Origin: an uncultured Lachnospira sp.
GTDB taxonomy: Bacteria; Bacillota; Clostridia; Lachnospirales; Lachnospiraceae
DNA: 64,000 bases
NCBI GenBank assembly: GCA_910589305.1
Contig: CAJUTV010000015.1
Location: 1 to 64,000 of the forward strand
Direction: 5' to 3'
Shown here: one piece after another, positions 27,806-37,400 of the stretch
Position numbering within the stretch: position 1 is the stretch's first letter
Layout: each line of letters opens with the position of its first letter
Notes under the pieces: generated by a model
Seen by the model: the letters and a program-made list of their open reading frames with translations, nothing else
What the model was told of the DNA's origin: nothing
Databases searched by the model: none
Position numbers and translations under genes: made by a program

Positions 27806-28540
27806 ATGAACATAGCCCTTTGTGATGACAATATACAGGATTTAAACGAATTAGAAATCTTACTAAAAAAATATAAAGAATTACATTCTAATACCCATTT
27901 TGAAATAGAATCATTTTTAAATCCATCTATCTTATATAAAAAGATACAGGAAAACAATTTAGCAGATATCTATATACTTGATATTCTTATGTCTGAAACT
28001 ACAGGCATTGAACTTGGCAATATCATTAGAACACATGGCAATAAAAATGCCATTATTTACACAACTTCATCTGATGATTTTGCTTTGGATGCCTATCATA
28101 TTCACGCTGTGCGATATTTGCTAAAACCAATTCAAGAAAATCAATTTTTTGAAGCAATCGACTATGCGTTATCTTATGTTGAATTTAAAAAAGTTCCTAT
28201 ATATTCAATAAAAACAAAAAAAGGATTGATATCTGTGCCTTATTCTAACATTGAATATATTGAAAATGCCTCAAGAATGCTGCATCTTTATCAGACAGAC
28301 AGCTCCGTTATTACAAGCATTTTTATACGAAAGTCTTTTGAAGATGAAGTTAAAGAATTATCTGACAATGCGTATTTTATAAAAGTTCATAAATCTTTTA
28401 TTGTAAATATGAATTATATACAAAAATTAGAAGGGAACAGTATAATAATGAGAAGCGGTGCTATTGTCCCTATTAGTAAAAAAAATATAACCTTTGTAAA
28501 AAGACAATATCTTTTGTTTGTATCCAAACAATTTACATAG
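27806..28540 (+). CDS. LytTR-family response regulator (second pair)
   Basis: 244 residues. REC: IALCDDNIQDLNELE, phospho-acceptor in IYILDILMSETTG, Lys in LLKPIQE. C-terminal LytTR domain: KKGLISVPYSNIEYIENASR and FIKVHKSFIVNMNYIQKLEG. ATG at 27806 with TGAGGA 8 bases upstream and a good promoter. It is followed after 9 bases by its GHKL kinase. It differs clearly from the regulator at 21876-22610, so the two pairs probably answer different signals. No TGTTGT operator like that of the first pair is seen upstream. Confidence 0.93.
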   Translation: MNIALCDDNIQDLNELEILLKKYKELHSNTHFEIESFLNPSILYKKIQENNLADIYILDILMSETTGIELGNIIRTHGNKNAIIYTTSSDDFALDAYHIHAVRYLLKPIQENQFFEAIDYALSYVEFKKVPIYSIKTKKGLISVPYSNIEYIENASRMLHLYQTDSSVITSIFIRKSFEDEVKELSDNAYFIKVHKSFIVNMNYIQKLEGNSIIMRSGAIVPISKKNITFVKRQYLLFVSKQFT

Positions 28541-28549
28541 GCAATTTCA

Positions 28550-29839
28550 ATGAATTATTTTAATAATATTTCTTATACGATAAGTCATCTATTTTTAATG
28601 TCGTTTATGTATTTATTTATTACACACCGCTACTCAAAAACAACGACAAAATGGATTTGTTTCACCTCATTTTTACTGCTTAATATAACAGACTGTTTAA
28701 AACTAAATCTATTTCCTGACAGCGATTTATGCTATTTTTTAACCACTTTACTGCAAATATTTATCACACAATTTACAGGAATATTTATTTCTAAAAAAAG
28801 AAATAATAAAGTACTTTTTATGGGACTGAGCGCTTCAAACTATACCATTATAGGAAGTGTTACAGCAGCTATTTTATATATTTATACCCAAAATATACCT
28901 TTAGCTTTGCTTGGAAATTTTGTTGTACATGCGCTTATCCTTTTTATCTTATATCATAGTATTCGCAACATTTGGATTAGACAATACGAAAATGAATACA
29001 CAAAAGATTGGTGGAAACTATGTTTTATTCCTGTATTTTTTTACTGTAGTTTTTCTTGTATCGCATTTTTTCCATATACACTCTATGATAATCCTGACAA
29101 TATTCTTGGTATCTTATTTTTTATGGTGACGATGATTGTCTCTTATATTGTAGTATTTCAATATATAGAAAACGATTCAAAACAAAAAGATATCTACTGG
29201 AAAAATGCGTTATTTGAGTCGTATATCAAAGGACTTGAAAATCAATATTACTTAGTGGAACAATCTGAAAAAAATATAAAAATATTACGCCATGATATCA
29301 GACATTACTCTAGTATGATAAACCAACTTTTAAATCAACAAAACTATGAAGAAATACGAAACATTTTAACCTATATTAATGATGTAGCCGATGAAAACAA
29401 AGTTATCAAATATTGCAATCACCTCATTGCAAATACCATTCTTTCAAAAATGATGGAAAAAGCAGCTTCTTTAAATATTGAGGTACATTTAGACGTCAAT
29501 ATTCCCAAGACAATTATTGTCAATGATTATGAATTTTCTTCCGTTATTGCCAATTTATTTGAAAATGCCATTATTTGTGTAAAGGATTTTAAAAAAGAAG
29601 AACGACAAATTGATATTACCATTTATTGTACAAAAGAACAATTATTTATTCAAATGAAAAATAAATACTATGAAGAACTTACTTTTGATTCGCTGACAGG
29701 ATTGCCCAAAAGCAAAAAAAGCGGAAATCATGGACTTGGTATGCAAAGTGCTTTAACTTTTTGTCAAAAAATTAATGGTACTATTGACTGTTTTTGTCAA
29801 GAACAGTTTTTCTATATTATTTTATTTGCAAAATTTTAA
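28550..29839 (+). CDS. GHKL sensor histidine kinase (second pair)
   Basis: 429 residues. Six hydrophobic segments cover about 1-210; the cytoplasmic part has the phospho-acceptor in KNIKILRHDIRHYSSMINQL, the N-box SVIANLFENAIICVKDF, and the G-box GNHGLGMQSALTFCQKING. It belongs to the HPK10 group that often senses peptides. The ribosome binding site is weak (TAGG), so translation may depend on the upstream regulator gene, 9 bases away. No peptide or AgrB-like processing gene is nearby. Confidence 0.9.
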   Translation: MNYFNNISYTISHLFLMSFMYLFITHRYSKTTTKWICFTSFLLLNITDCLKLNLFPDSDLCYFLTTLLQIFITQFTGIFISKKRNNKVLFMGLSASNYTIIGSVTAAILYIYTQNIPLALLGNFVVHALILFILYHSIRNIWIRQYENEYTKDWWKLCFIPVFFYCSFSCIAFFPYTLYDNPDNILGILFFMVTMIVSYIVVFQYIENDSKQKDIYWKNALFESYIKGLENQYYLVEQSEKNIKILRHDIRHYSSMINQLLNQQNYEEIRNILTYINDVADENKVIKYCNHLIANTILSKMMEKAASLNIEVHLDVNIPKTIIVNDYEFSSVIANLFENAIICVKDFKKEERQIDITIYCTKEQLFIQMKNKYYEELTFDSLTGLPKSKKSGNHGLGMQSALTFCQKINGTIDCFCQEQFFYIILFAKF

Positions 29840-30047
29840 GACAAAATAGAAAATCTATAATCAACCCTTAAGCCTCCACTTTGTCAAATGGATGCTTAAT
29901 TGATAAAATTAAAAATATATATCTTATATATTTTTTTATATCTTGTTATAATTTAGCATTTTTTTGCGAAATATTGTATCTGATGAAAGGAACAAAAACA
30001 CATTATAATAAAGAAGATTATCATAACTTGATAATGGAGGAATATAA

Positions 30048-31961
30048 ATGCAAAAAACTTTTATTCGATATACATTTATCATCATTACATCTGCTATTTT
30101 TCTAATATTTTTTATTAATCTTTTAATTACACTGCATACATTGGAATCTCAACAATACAATAAATTTTACACCAAATCAGAACAAGTTATTCACACACTA
30201 GAAAATAATCAAGCTGAACTTTCTATTTTACAAGAAAATTTAGATGAAGACTATCTTACACGGGCAAAAGCGGCTGCCTATATATTTGACACACAAGAAG
30301 AAATTTCAATGAATGTTGATGAAATGAAATATTTGGCAACACTTTTAAATGTTGATGAACTACATGTAATTGATGAAAACGGCTTTATTATAGCCGCCTC
30401 CGTTTCACGATATGTTGGATTTGATATGTCAAAACATGAACAAAGCCGCGCTTTTCTTTCTTTGCTTGAAAGTGACGAGGATTATTTTATTCAAGAAGCT
30501 CAGCCAAATGCTGCTGACCAAAAAATTATGCAGTATATTGGTGTAACCAGAAAAGAAAAAAAAGGAATTGTTCAGGTTGGATTTAAACCAACTCGACAAC
30601 TCGAAGCCAAAGCAAGAAATACATGTGAATATATATTCTCTCGATTTCCTACAGATTCTGGCGAACAACTTTTTGCAGTAGACCGTTTTACAGGTGCTAT
30701 TTTAGGTCATTCAGGTGGTATGAATACGGACTTTTCTGCCGCCTACTATCAACCTGAGCAGCTTTTAGAATGTACAAAAGGTTCTTATAAGAAAGAAGAA
30801 AACGGCAGTTCTATGTATGTTATGGTTCGAGAATATGGTGATATTTTAATTGGTCTTGCTATTCCTCAAACGAATCTAACCCATCAGCTTTTTAAGCAAG
30901 TTTTTAATACATTATGGTATTTACTATTAATTGAAGCGATTATACTTATTCTTCTAAATTATCTTGTAAAACGAAAAGTAGTTAATGGTATTCACTTGAT
31001 TATACAAAATTTAATGGATATCACCAATGGAAATTTGGATACAACTGTGGCAGCAGACGATAATCCAGAATTAAAAGCATTAAGTTCTGGAATTAACACG
31101 ATGGTAAAAAGCATAATCAGCATTTCTGACCGTATCTCTGCTATTATTAAAATCAGCGGCATTCCTCTTGCGGCTTTTGAGTATCAATTTGATGCAAAAC
31201 ATGTTTTTGTCACTTCTGGCTTTAAAGAATTATTAGATATTTCAGAAGAAAAAGCCAAAGAGCTATGCCAAGACGCTGTAAAATTTGATAAATATATTAA
31301 AAATATTGTCAATAATCCATTAAAGGGCGAAACCGACATATTCCAAATAAATGACACCAAATATGTCCGTATTCATATGTCTGAATCTTCTAATACGAAT
31401 TTAGGTGTCATTATTGACATCAGTAAAGATATTATTGAAAAACAACAGATGCAATATGAAAATACACATGATACTTTAACAAAGTTATATAAATATTCTT
31501 ATTTTAAACAACTTGCTTCTGAACGATTACAAAATAAGCCTTCAAAAAGTGTCTGCGCTATTGTTATGCTTGATTTAGATTCCTTTAAATCCATTAACGA
31601 TACGTTTGGTCATGATATAGGGGATAAATATTTACAGCATTTTTCCAATATAATGCGCTCTATGCCACCTGAACATTTTTTATCTGCAAGACGTTCTGGG
31701 GACGAATTTTGTATGATGTTATTAAACTGTAGCGATAAAAACGATATTATTCAATATCTAAATCAATTTTATCAAGCATTAGAACAAACTCCTATGTCAT
31801 TATCGGATAGTCAATCCAAAATTATCCATGCTTCTAGTGGTTTTGCATGGACAGCCGATTCTAATGCTGATATTGACGAACTTTTAAACTATGCTGACGA
31901 AGCCCTTTATGATATAAAACGAGAGACAAAAGGGCGTTTTGGAGAATACCATATGTCATAA
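30048..31961 (+). CDS. Membrane diguanylate cyclase (GGDEF)
   Basis: 637 residues. TM1 about 8-29, an extracellular Cache-like region to about 280 (LLNVDELHVIDENGFIIAAS), TM2 (FNTLWYLLLIEAIILILLNYL), HAMP (LMDITNGNLDTTVAADDN), a PAS-like segment, and a C-terminal GGDEF domain with LDLDSFKSINDTFGHDIGD and the active-site loop RRSGDEF. The first Gly of GGDEF is Ser, a variant known in active cyclases. No RxxD inhibitory site is evident just upstream. It should make c-di-GMP in response to an external signal. GGAGG 7 bases before the ATG. No c-di-GMP riboswitch precedes it. Confidence 0.93.
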   Translation: MQKTFIRYTFIIITSAIFLIFFINLLITLHTLESQQYNKFYTKSEQVIHTLENNQAELSILQENLDEDYLTRAKAAAYIFDTQEEISMNVDEMKYLATLLNVDELHVIDENGFIIAASVSRYVGFDMSKHEQSRAFLSLLESDEDYFIQEAQPNAADQKIMQYIGVTRKEKKGIVQVGFKPTRQLEAKARNTCEYIFSRFPTDSGEQLFAVDRFTGAILGHSGGMNTDFSAAYYQPEQLLECTKGSYKKEENGSSMYVMVREYGDILIGLAIPQTNLTHQLFKQVFNTLWYLLLIEAIILILLNYLVKRKVVNGIHLIIQNLMDITNGNLDTTVAADDNPELKALSSGINTMVKSIISISDRISAIIKISGIPLAAFEYQFDAKHVFVTSGFKELLDISEEKAKELCQDAVKFDKYIKNIVNNPLKGETDIFQINDTKYVRIHMSESSNTNLGVIIDISKDIIEKQQMQYENTHDTLTKLYKYSYFKQLASERLQNKPSKSVCAIVMLDLDSFKSINDTFGHDIGDKYLQHFSNIMRSMPPEHFLSARRSGDEFCMMLLNCSDKNDIIQYLNQFYQALEQTPMSLSDSQSKIIHASSGFAWTADSNADIDELLNYADEALYDIKRETKGRFGEYHMS

Positions 31962-32063
31962 TTTCTTGCTTACTTTATAAAAAAATCCAATCTATCAGTA
32001 AATTTATTTTATAAACTTGTGGGAGCTACACAGAAACTCTTTTTTTACAAATCTCCTATCAAA

Positions 32064-32113
32064 AAGGGATTGTTACAACATGAATAGTTCATTCCATTTT
32101 ATAACAATCCCTT
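32064..32113. terminator. Bidirectional terminator between convergent genes
   Basis: AAGGGATTGTTA (32064-32075) pairs perfectly with TAACAATCCCTT (32102-32113), with inner ATGAAT/ATTC-type pairing. It separates the cyclase (+) from the MCP (-). Confidence 0.75.
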
Positions 32114-32182
32114 ATCTATTTATAACAGTCTAATATTGCATTGGGGAAACTTTTATGTAAAAATTGCCATTAAACAATCTTA

Positions 32183-34228
32183 TTATTCCACATGTGATGA
32201 TACCGCCGATAAATTTTTTACACGCTCTGCAACTACATGGATTCCATTATACTGTTCTTGTAATGATATACTTGATTTTTCAGTAAGCTGCGCAGTATTG
32301 GTTGAAACTTCGCTAATTCTATCAACAGCTTCAACAATCGAATGATTAATTTTCTGCATTTCTTGTATCATACTTTCTATTTCTTGTATTGAACCTGCAA
32401 TTCTGCCGTTTATTTCTTCAAATTCTGTAAAAATATTTCTCACTTCACTTACTGCTTCAGACTGATTAGCAATATCTTCCTTCATCTGCATCATATCTTG
32501 AACTATATTTTCAATTTCCGTACAAAACATTTGAATAATCTGTTCAATATTTAAGGTAGCTGCTGCCGAATCTGATGCAAGACTGCCGATAGACTCTGCC
32601 ACCACCATAAAACCTCGTCCTTGTTCTCCTGACCTAGCAGCTTCTATCCCTGCATTTAATGACAACAATTTTGTTTTAGAAGAGATTGCTGTAATAGTAT
32701 TTACAATTTCGGAAACTTTTTTTGATTCTTCTTTTAGATTAGTAATCGTTTCATAAGTGCTTTCCATCTTTTTTATAGTAATCTCATTACACTCACTAAA
32801 TTTTTCAATATCTTTTATACCATCATTACCTGTCTCTATAAAATGTTGCGTTTCTATCGTTAGTGTTTCGCTCTGTTTCATCAACTGTTTAAACTTTTCA
32901 ATCATTTCATTGGTATTTAAAAGAACCTGCTCGGAATCTCTTTTTTGCTCCTCTGTTCCCTCTGATATTTTATGTACAGATTCATTGATAATTCCCATAT
33001 TTCTCTCAATATCATCTAAATGACCTGAACTTTGCACAACCTCTGTTGAAAAAACAGTCAGTCGATTTAATACACCTGATATTTTGGCAATCATCAAATT
33101 AAAACTTTTAGAAAGCATCCCCAATTCATTGCGACTGCTCTCATCTGCCTGTATTGAAAAATCACCTTCAGCAGCAGCACCTACCAACTGATTTAACGAA
33201 ATAATCGGTTTTGTTAATTTACGTGCTAATATAATAATAATGACCACAGCTGCTGTAATAAAAATCATTGCAATAACAATTAATATCATAACCACTCGAT
33301 TTAATACAGCTGTCGCAGAAGATTTTTCTTGCAACGTCAAAACAGACCATGAATCCGACTCTCCTTTTAATTGGATTGGAACATAGCTAATATAATATTC
33401 TTTCCCATTATCTGAAATTTCTTCAACCCCATTTTTTCCAGACATAACCGATTGAATTATATTTTGAAACTCTTGTGACAGTTCAAAATTTTGTTCTTCT
33501 GTAATAATATTGCCACTAGAATCGGTTAGTATTGTTCCATTGGCATCTTTTTTGGATATCGTTTTTGTTAATGTCTTATAATTATATTGTTCTTCAATCT
33601 GCACACTGTCTGGATGCGCAACAACAATTCCCTCTCCGTCAATAACAAACGATAACTCTTTCTTCTGTGTATTGGAATATTCTTTAATCATATCCTGCAA
33701 ATAATCCAACTTTAAATCAGCTGCAAAAACACCAATAAAATGTTCATTTTCATACATTGGAAAAAAAATGGAAGCACATGGCATTCCTGTATTAACAGAA
33801 TAATAAGATTTTGAGACAAATGATTTTTGAGACTGTGTCACCTCTTTAAACCACCAACGCTGTGAACGGTCTGCCAATGTTCCAGTGGAACGTCCTGTCT
33901 GCATACCATCACTTCCTTGCACATACAATAATTCAAAGTAAGGATTTCTGTCTGTGCAACTTTTAAGAATAGAGCTTTGTATAGGTGTCTCCATAGACAA
34001 GATACTTGGATTAACCGATAATTCCTCCGCCATATTGTAAGCACCATCAACAAATATTTGGATGCTTTCTGATAACAATCCTGCATGTTCTTTATTTTTA
34101 ATTTGAATCTCTTTTTTATAAAAAGAAATAAAAAATGCTGCAATAATTGTAACTAATACCATTGCAAGTAAAGTAACAATAGCAATCATTGGTATGAGCA
34201 TTTGTTTAAAAATGCTTTTACGTTTCAT
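32183..34228 (-). CDS. Methyl-accepting chemotaxis protein with Cache sensor
   Basis: 681 residues. TM1 about 10-35, extracellular dCache domain ([40 protein letters not shown]), TM2 ([20 protein letters not shown]), HAMP ([20 protein letters not shown]) and a signalling domain with the tip [20 protein letters not shown] then [21 protein letters not shown]. The tip has Leu-Ser-Leu-Asn-Ala in place of Ile-Leu-Ala-Ile-Asn-Ala, a mild variant. It differs from the other MCP in this window. The shared leader ACAGAAATGAGG precedes its ATG at 34228. Confidence 0.94.
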   Translation of the reverse strand: MKRKSIFKQMLIPMIAIVTLLAMVLVTIIAAFFISFYKKEIQIKNKEHAGLLSESIQIFVDGAYNMAEELSVNPSILSMETPIQSSILKSCTDRNPYFELLYVQGSDGMQTGRSTGTLADRSQRWWFKEVTQSQKSFVSKSYYSVNTGMPCASIFFPMYENEHFIGVFAADLKLDYLQDMIKEYSNTQKKELSFVIDGEGIVVAHPDSVQIEEQYNYKTLTKTISKKDANGTILTDSSGNIITEEQNFELSQEFQNIIQSVMSGKNGVEEISDNGKEYYISYVPIQLKGESDSWSVLTLQEKSSATAVLNRVVMILIVIAMIFITAAVVIIIILARKLTKPIISLNQLVGAAAEGDFSIQADESSRNELGMLSKSFNLMIAKISGVLNRLTVFSTEVVQSSGHLDDIERNMGIINESVHKISEGTEEQKRDSEQVLLNTNEMIEKFKQLMKQSETLTIETQHFIETGNDGIKDIEKFSECNEITIKKMESTYETITNLKEESKKVSEIVNTITAISSKTKLLSLNAGIEAARSGEQGRGFMVVAESIGSLASDSAAATLNIEQIIQMFCTEIENIVQDMMQMKEDIANQSEAVSEVRNIFTEFEEINGRIAGSIQEIESMIQEMQKINHSIVEAVDRISEVSTNTAQLTEKSSISLQEQYNGIHVVAERVKNLSAVSSHVE

Positions 34229-34257
34229 ATTTAATCCTCATTTCTGTGCTGTTTTTT
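34229..34257 (-). promoter_or_regulatory. Shared leader/ribosome-binding motif before the MCP gene
   Basis: Minus strand CAAAAAA-N4-CACAGAAATGAGGATTAAAT then ATG. Same block and spacing as before bioB and maf. Confidence 0.6.
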
Positions 34258-34428
34258 GAACAAGAACCTTCGATTCTTTTAATAATTTTGTGCCAAGCAA
34301 CACACAAACACAAATTTCAAGCAAAAACAATATAGTTATTTTAACACACAACATTTTAATAAAGCAAGACAGGATACACTACTCAACAAATTGAAAATGA
34401 CAAGAAAATTATGTTGCTTTTTTATAGA

Positions 34429-34463
34429 TTAAAGGAGCTGCATATAAACAACAGCTCCTTTAA
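34429..34463. terminator. Hairpin downstream of the surface-protein gene
   Basis: A perfect 12-bp stem TTAAAGGAGCTG / CAGCTCCTTTAA with an 11-base loop, 23 bases after the stop. The U-tract is poor on the minus strand, so efficiency is uncertain. Confidence 0.6.
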
Positions 34464-34486
34464 TGATTTACAACTATTTTTTCAAT

Positions 34487-37400
34487 TTACTTTTTCTTTA
34501 TACTATAAACAATTTTTCCAATCACACCAAAGCCAAATATAAATAATAATAGAATCCACAACAAAAGATTATTTTTATCACCTGATTGAGGTGCATTCGG
34601 TCTTTGATTTTCACTTTCTGGCTCAGACAAATCTGGTTTTTTATTTTCATCTTCTGGCTGTGATGTATCTGGCTTTTTATTTTCGTCTTCTGTTCCAGAT
34701 GAATCGTCTGGTTTCTTATTTTCATCGTCCGTCAAGCTCGCCTCAATTTCAAATGCAGCAGATGTTTCACCATCTAAATAATAAAGTGTCAAACGATGAT
34801 TTCCAACCGCAAGTGTATTTAGATAATGTTCCTTTAATATAATAATGGTACTGCCTTCTTTTATCGTATAATTTTCTTTATCAACAAGCTTTTCATCAAT
34901 AAAAATACACTTTAATTTTTGAACAGAACCATTCGCCTTAAATGTAATACTTCCATTAGAATCTTTTATCCATTTGCTTCCATTGCCCTCGAGTATTTTA
35001 TAGTCAAGCAATGCGTTCCATACAGCCTCTAAGTTTTTTGTATCAACAAATGATTTTTCATATTCTGTCATTGATTCTAACATAGCATTTGCCTGTTTTA
35101 CAGCGGTTTCTATATCCATATCATCTGGACTTACACTATCAGCGCTTGGCAAATTTGAAAGAAAATCCATTGTTGTTTGAATTTTCTGGATACTTTCTAA
35201 CGCTTCTAAAATACAAGCTATGTTTGCAGTAATTTCTTGTTTCTCTTTTTCTGTATAATGATTATTATATTCATTTAATACAAATTCTAAGGCAATTTTT
35301 GCTTTTTCTAAAGCCTCCTTATCGGTTAATTTTATAGTATCTTTCGTTATTCCCTCAACTGCCTTTATCTCCTCTGCATTCAATGCTTCTTGTGCTGTTG
35401 AAACCACTTCCATCAATTTTATTGCTGTTGTTTTTAAATCATCAATAAGATATTCTTCTTCTTTTGTCAAATTGCCTAATAGCAATAAAACATTTATATC
35501 CTGCATAAGCACTTCTATTTGTAACTGGTCATTTAATGTTACAGTTTCTATATCATACTGACTTATTGCTGTTTCAATTCGCACAAATTCTCTCTGTGCT
35601 TCTGCAACTTTTTCAAGAAGTTTATCACATGTAGTAAAAATATTTTGTAAATCCTGTTTTTCTTTTTCTGTATAATGACTGCCATATTCTTCTAAGATTG
35701 ATTCAATAGTACTTTTTGCCTTTTCTAAAGCTGTATTATTGCTTGAATTGACCGTTGATTCTGTTATATTTTCAACTGCCTTTATCTCCTCTGCATTCAA
35801 TGCCGTTTGCGCCCTTGTAATAACTTCCGTTAATTTTGTTGCTGCCATTTTTAAATCATGAACAGCACTTTTTTCTTGTTCTGTTAAATTATTTGATTGC
35901 AGTAATACATCTATATCTTGTATAAGCACTTTAATTTCTGCTTCTTCATTTGATGTTACAACATCAATATCATATTGATTTACTCTATTTTCAACGCGCA
36001 GTAATTCTTTTTCAATGTTTGCAATCGTTGCAAGAAGAGTATCACATTTGTTAATAATTGCCTCTATTTGGCTTTTTTCCTCCTCCGATGCCTGTAACAT
36101 ATCAATATCAATCGTATTTACAGCAAGCAATGTTTGTTTATTTGCCGATGTAACATTATCTTCTGCAATATCCTTAATGACATCGGCAAGGCTGCTAATT
36201 GGTTTCATGGTTACTGTAACAATCGTTTCATTTCGTGCTTTATCTACTGCTTTTATTATATAGATTTTATCCATATTTCCAACAAGACTTATATTGTTTG
36301 AAACTACTTCTCCATTTACTGTAATGGTATCTATATTTTTATCACTTACCTCTGCCTTTTGTGTTGTATAATAAATTTCCCCATCTCTTACACCCGTAAT
36401 TGCAGGTGGTGTCAAGTCAAACTCTGTACCGTCGGAAGCAAAATAAGTGATATTTCCAGCTTGGTCTGTTACTTTTACATAGATAATAAAATTTTCTTTA
36501 TCTTTTGCTGTGATACTAAACTGTTTTGCACTTATCCATTCTGTAACTGTTTTCAGCTGTTCTTCTGTTAGTATCTCCTGCGATTTAAAATAAGCAATGT
36601 CATCCATTCCGCTTAAAGAATCCTGTGCCGTTATACAAACATCAATATTTTCCTTAAAGAACAAACCAAAAGAAATCGTATGAAGAAATTTTTTGACCGA
36701 ATTTTCATTAAACGTAATATCATACTGTTCAGGACTTGTTTTATCAATTTTATAGGTTTCGGTCACAGCAAGAGAAATCTCTCCTGTTTCTATATTTTTC
36801 ACATAAAATGTAATAAAACCTTTATTTGTTTCTTGTGTTTTTGTAAAACTTGTCACCCAATCATCTGTTAATGTATTGCCTGTTGAAAGCAGATAACCAT
36901 CATTTGCTGTAACAACAAAATCCTTATTTGTCCAGCCATTATTATTTAATGTAGCGGTATAATCCACACCATTTACTGGCTGATACTCATTTATAATCTC
37001 AAAAGTGGTACTTCCATTGACAATATAATTTCCGCCAGCCTTGTCTGTAATTATCACATTTGCTGTACCCATATTTATATTATTTTCATAGGATACATCA
37101 TACTCACTTGGAGAAATAATTGTATCTCCATTTTTTACAACCACCAAAGGCATTTTTGCTGTTCCATCATAAGAAAATTGATTTTGTGAAAGCTCAATCG
37201 TTGGATTTTCAACCTCTGTCGGATTTACAACATGAATTGTAAATGAATGTCCATAAGCCCCAAATTGATTGGTTTGCTGCATAACAGGAACATGCCCCTC
37301 AAAATGATATTCTCCTAGTTCCAAACCATTTAAATAATCTTTTTTCAATATAAATGCAAAGGTATCATTTTCTAACAACTCTGTATAATGTTGTGTATCT

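Noticed and set aside
29868..29912. Possible additional repeat fragment (CCACTTTGTCAAATGG then GATAAAATTAAA)
   Set aside because: Too short and diverged; no left hairpin.
29840..30047. Possible c-di-GMP riboswitch before the GGDEF gene
   Set aside because: No GEMM-type conserved core (tetraloop and receptor) is visible.
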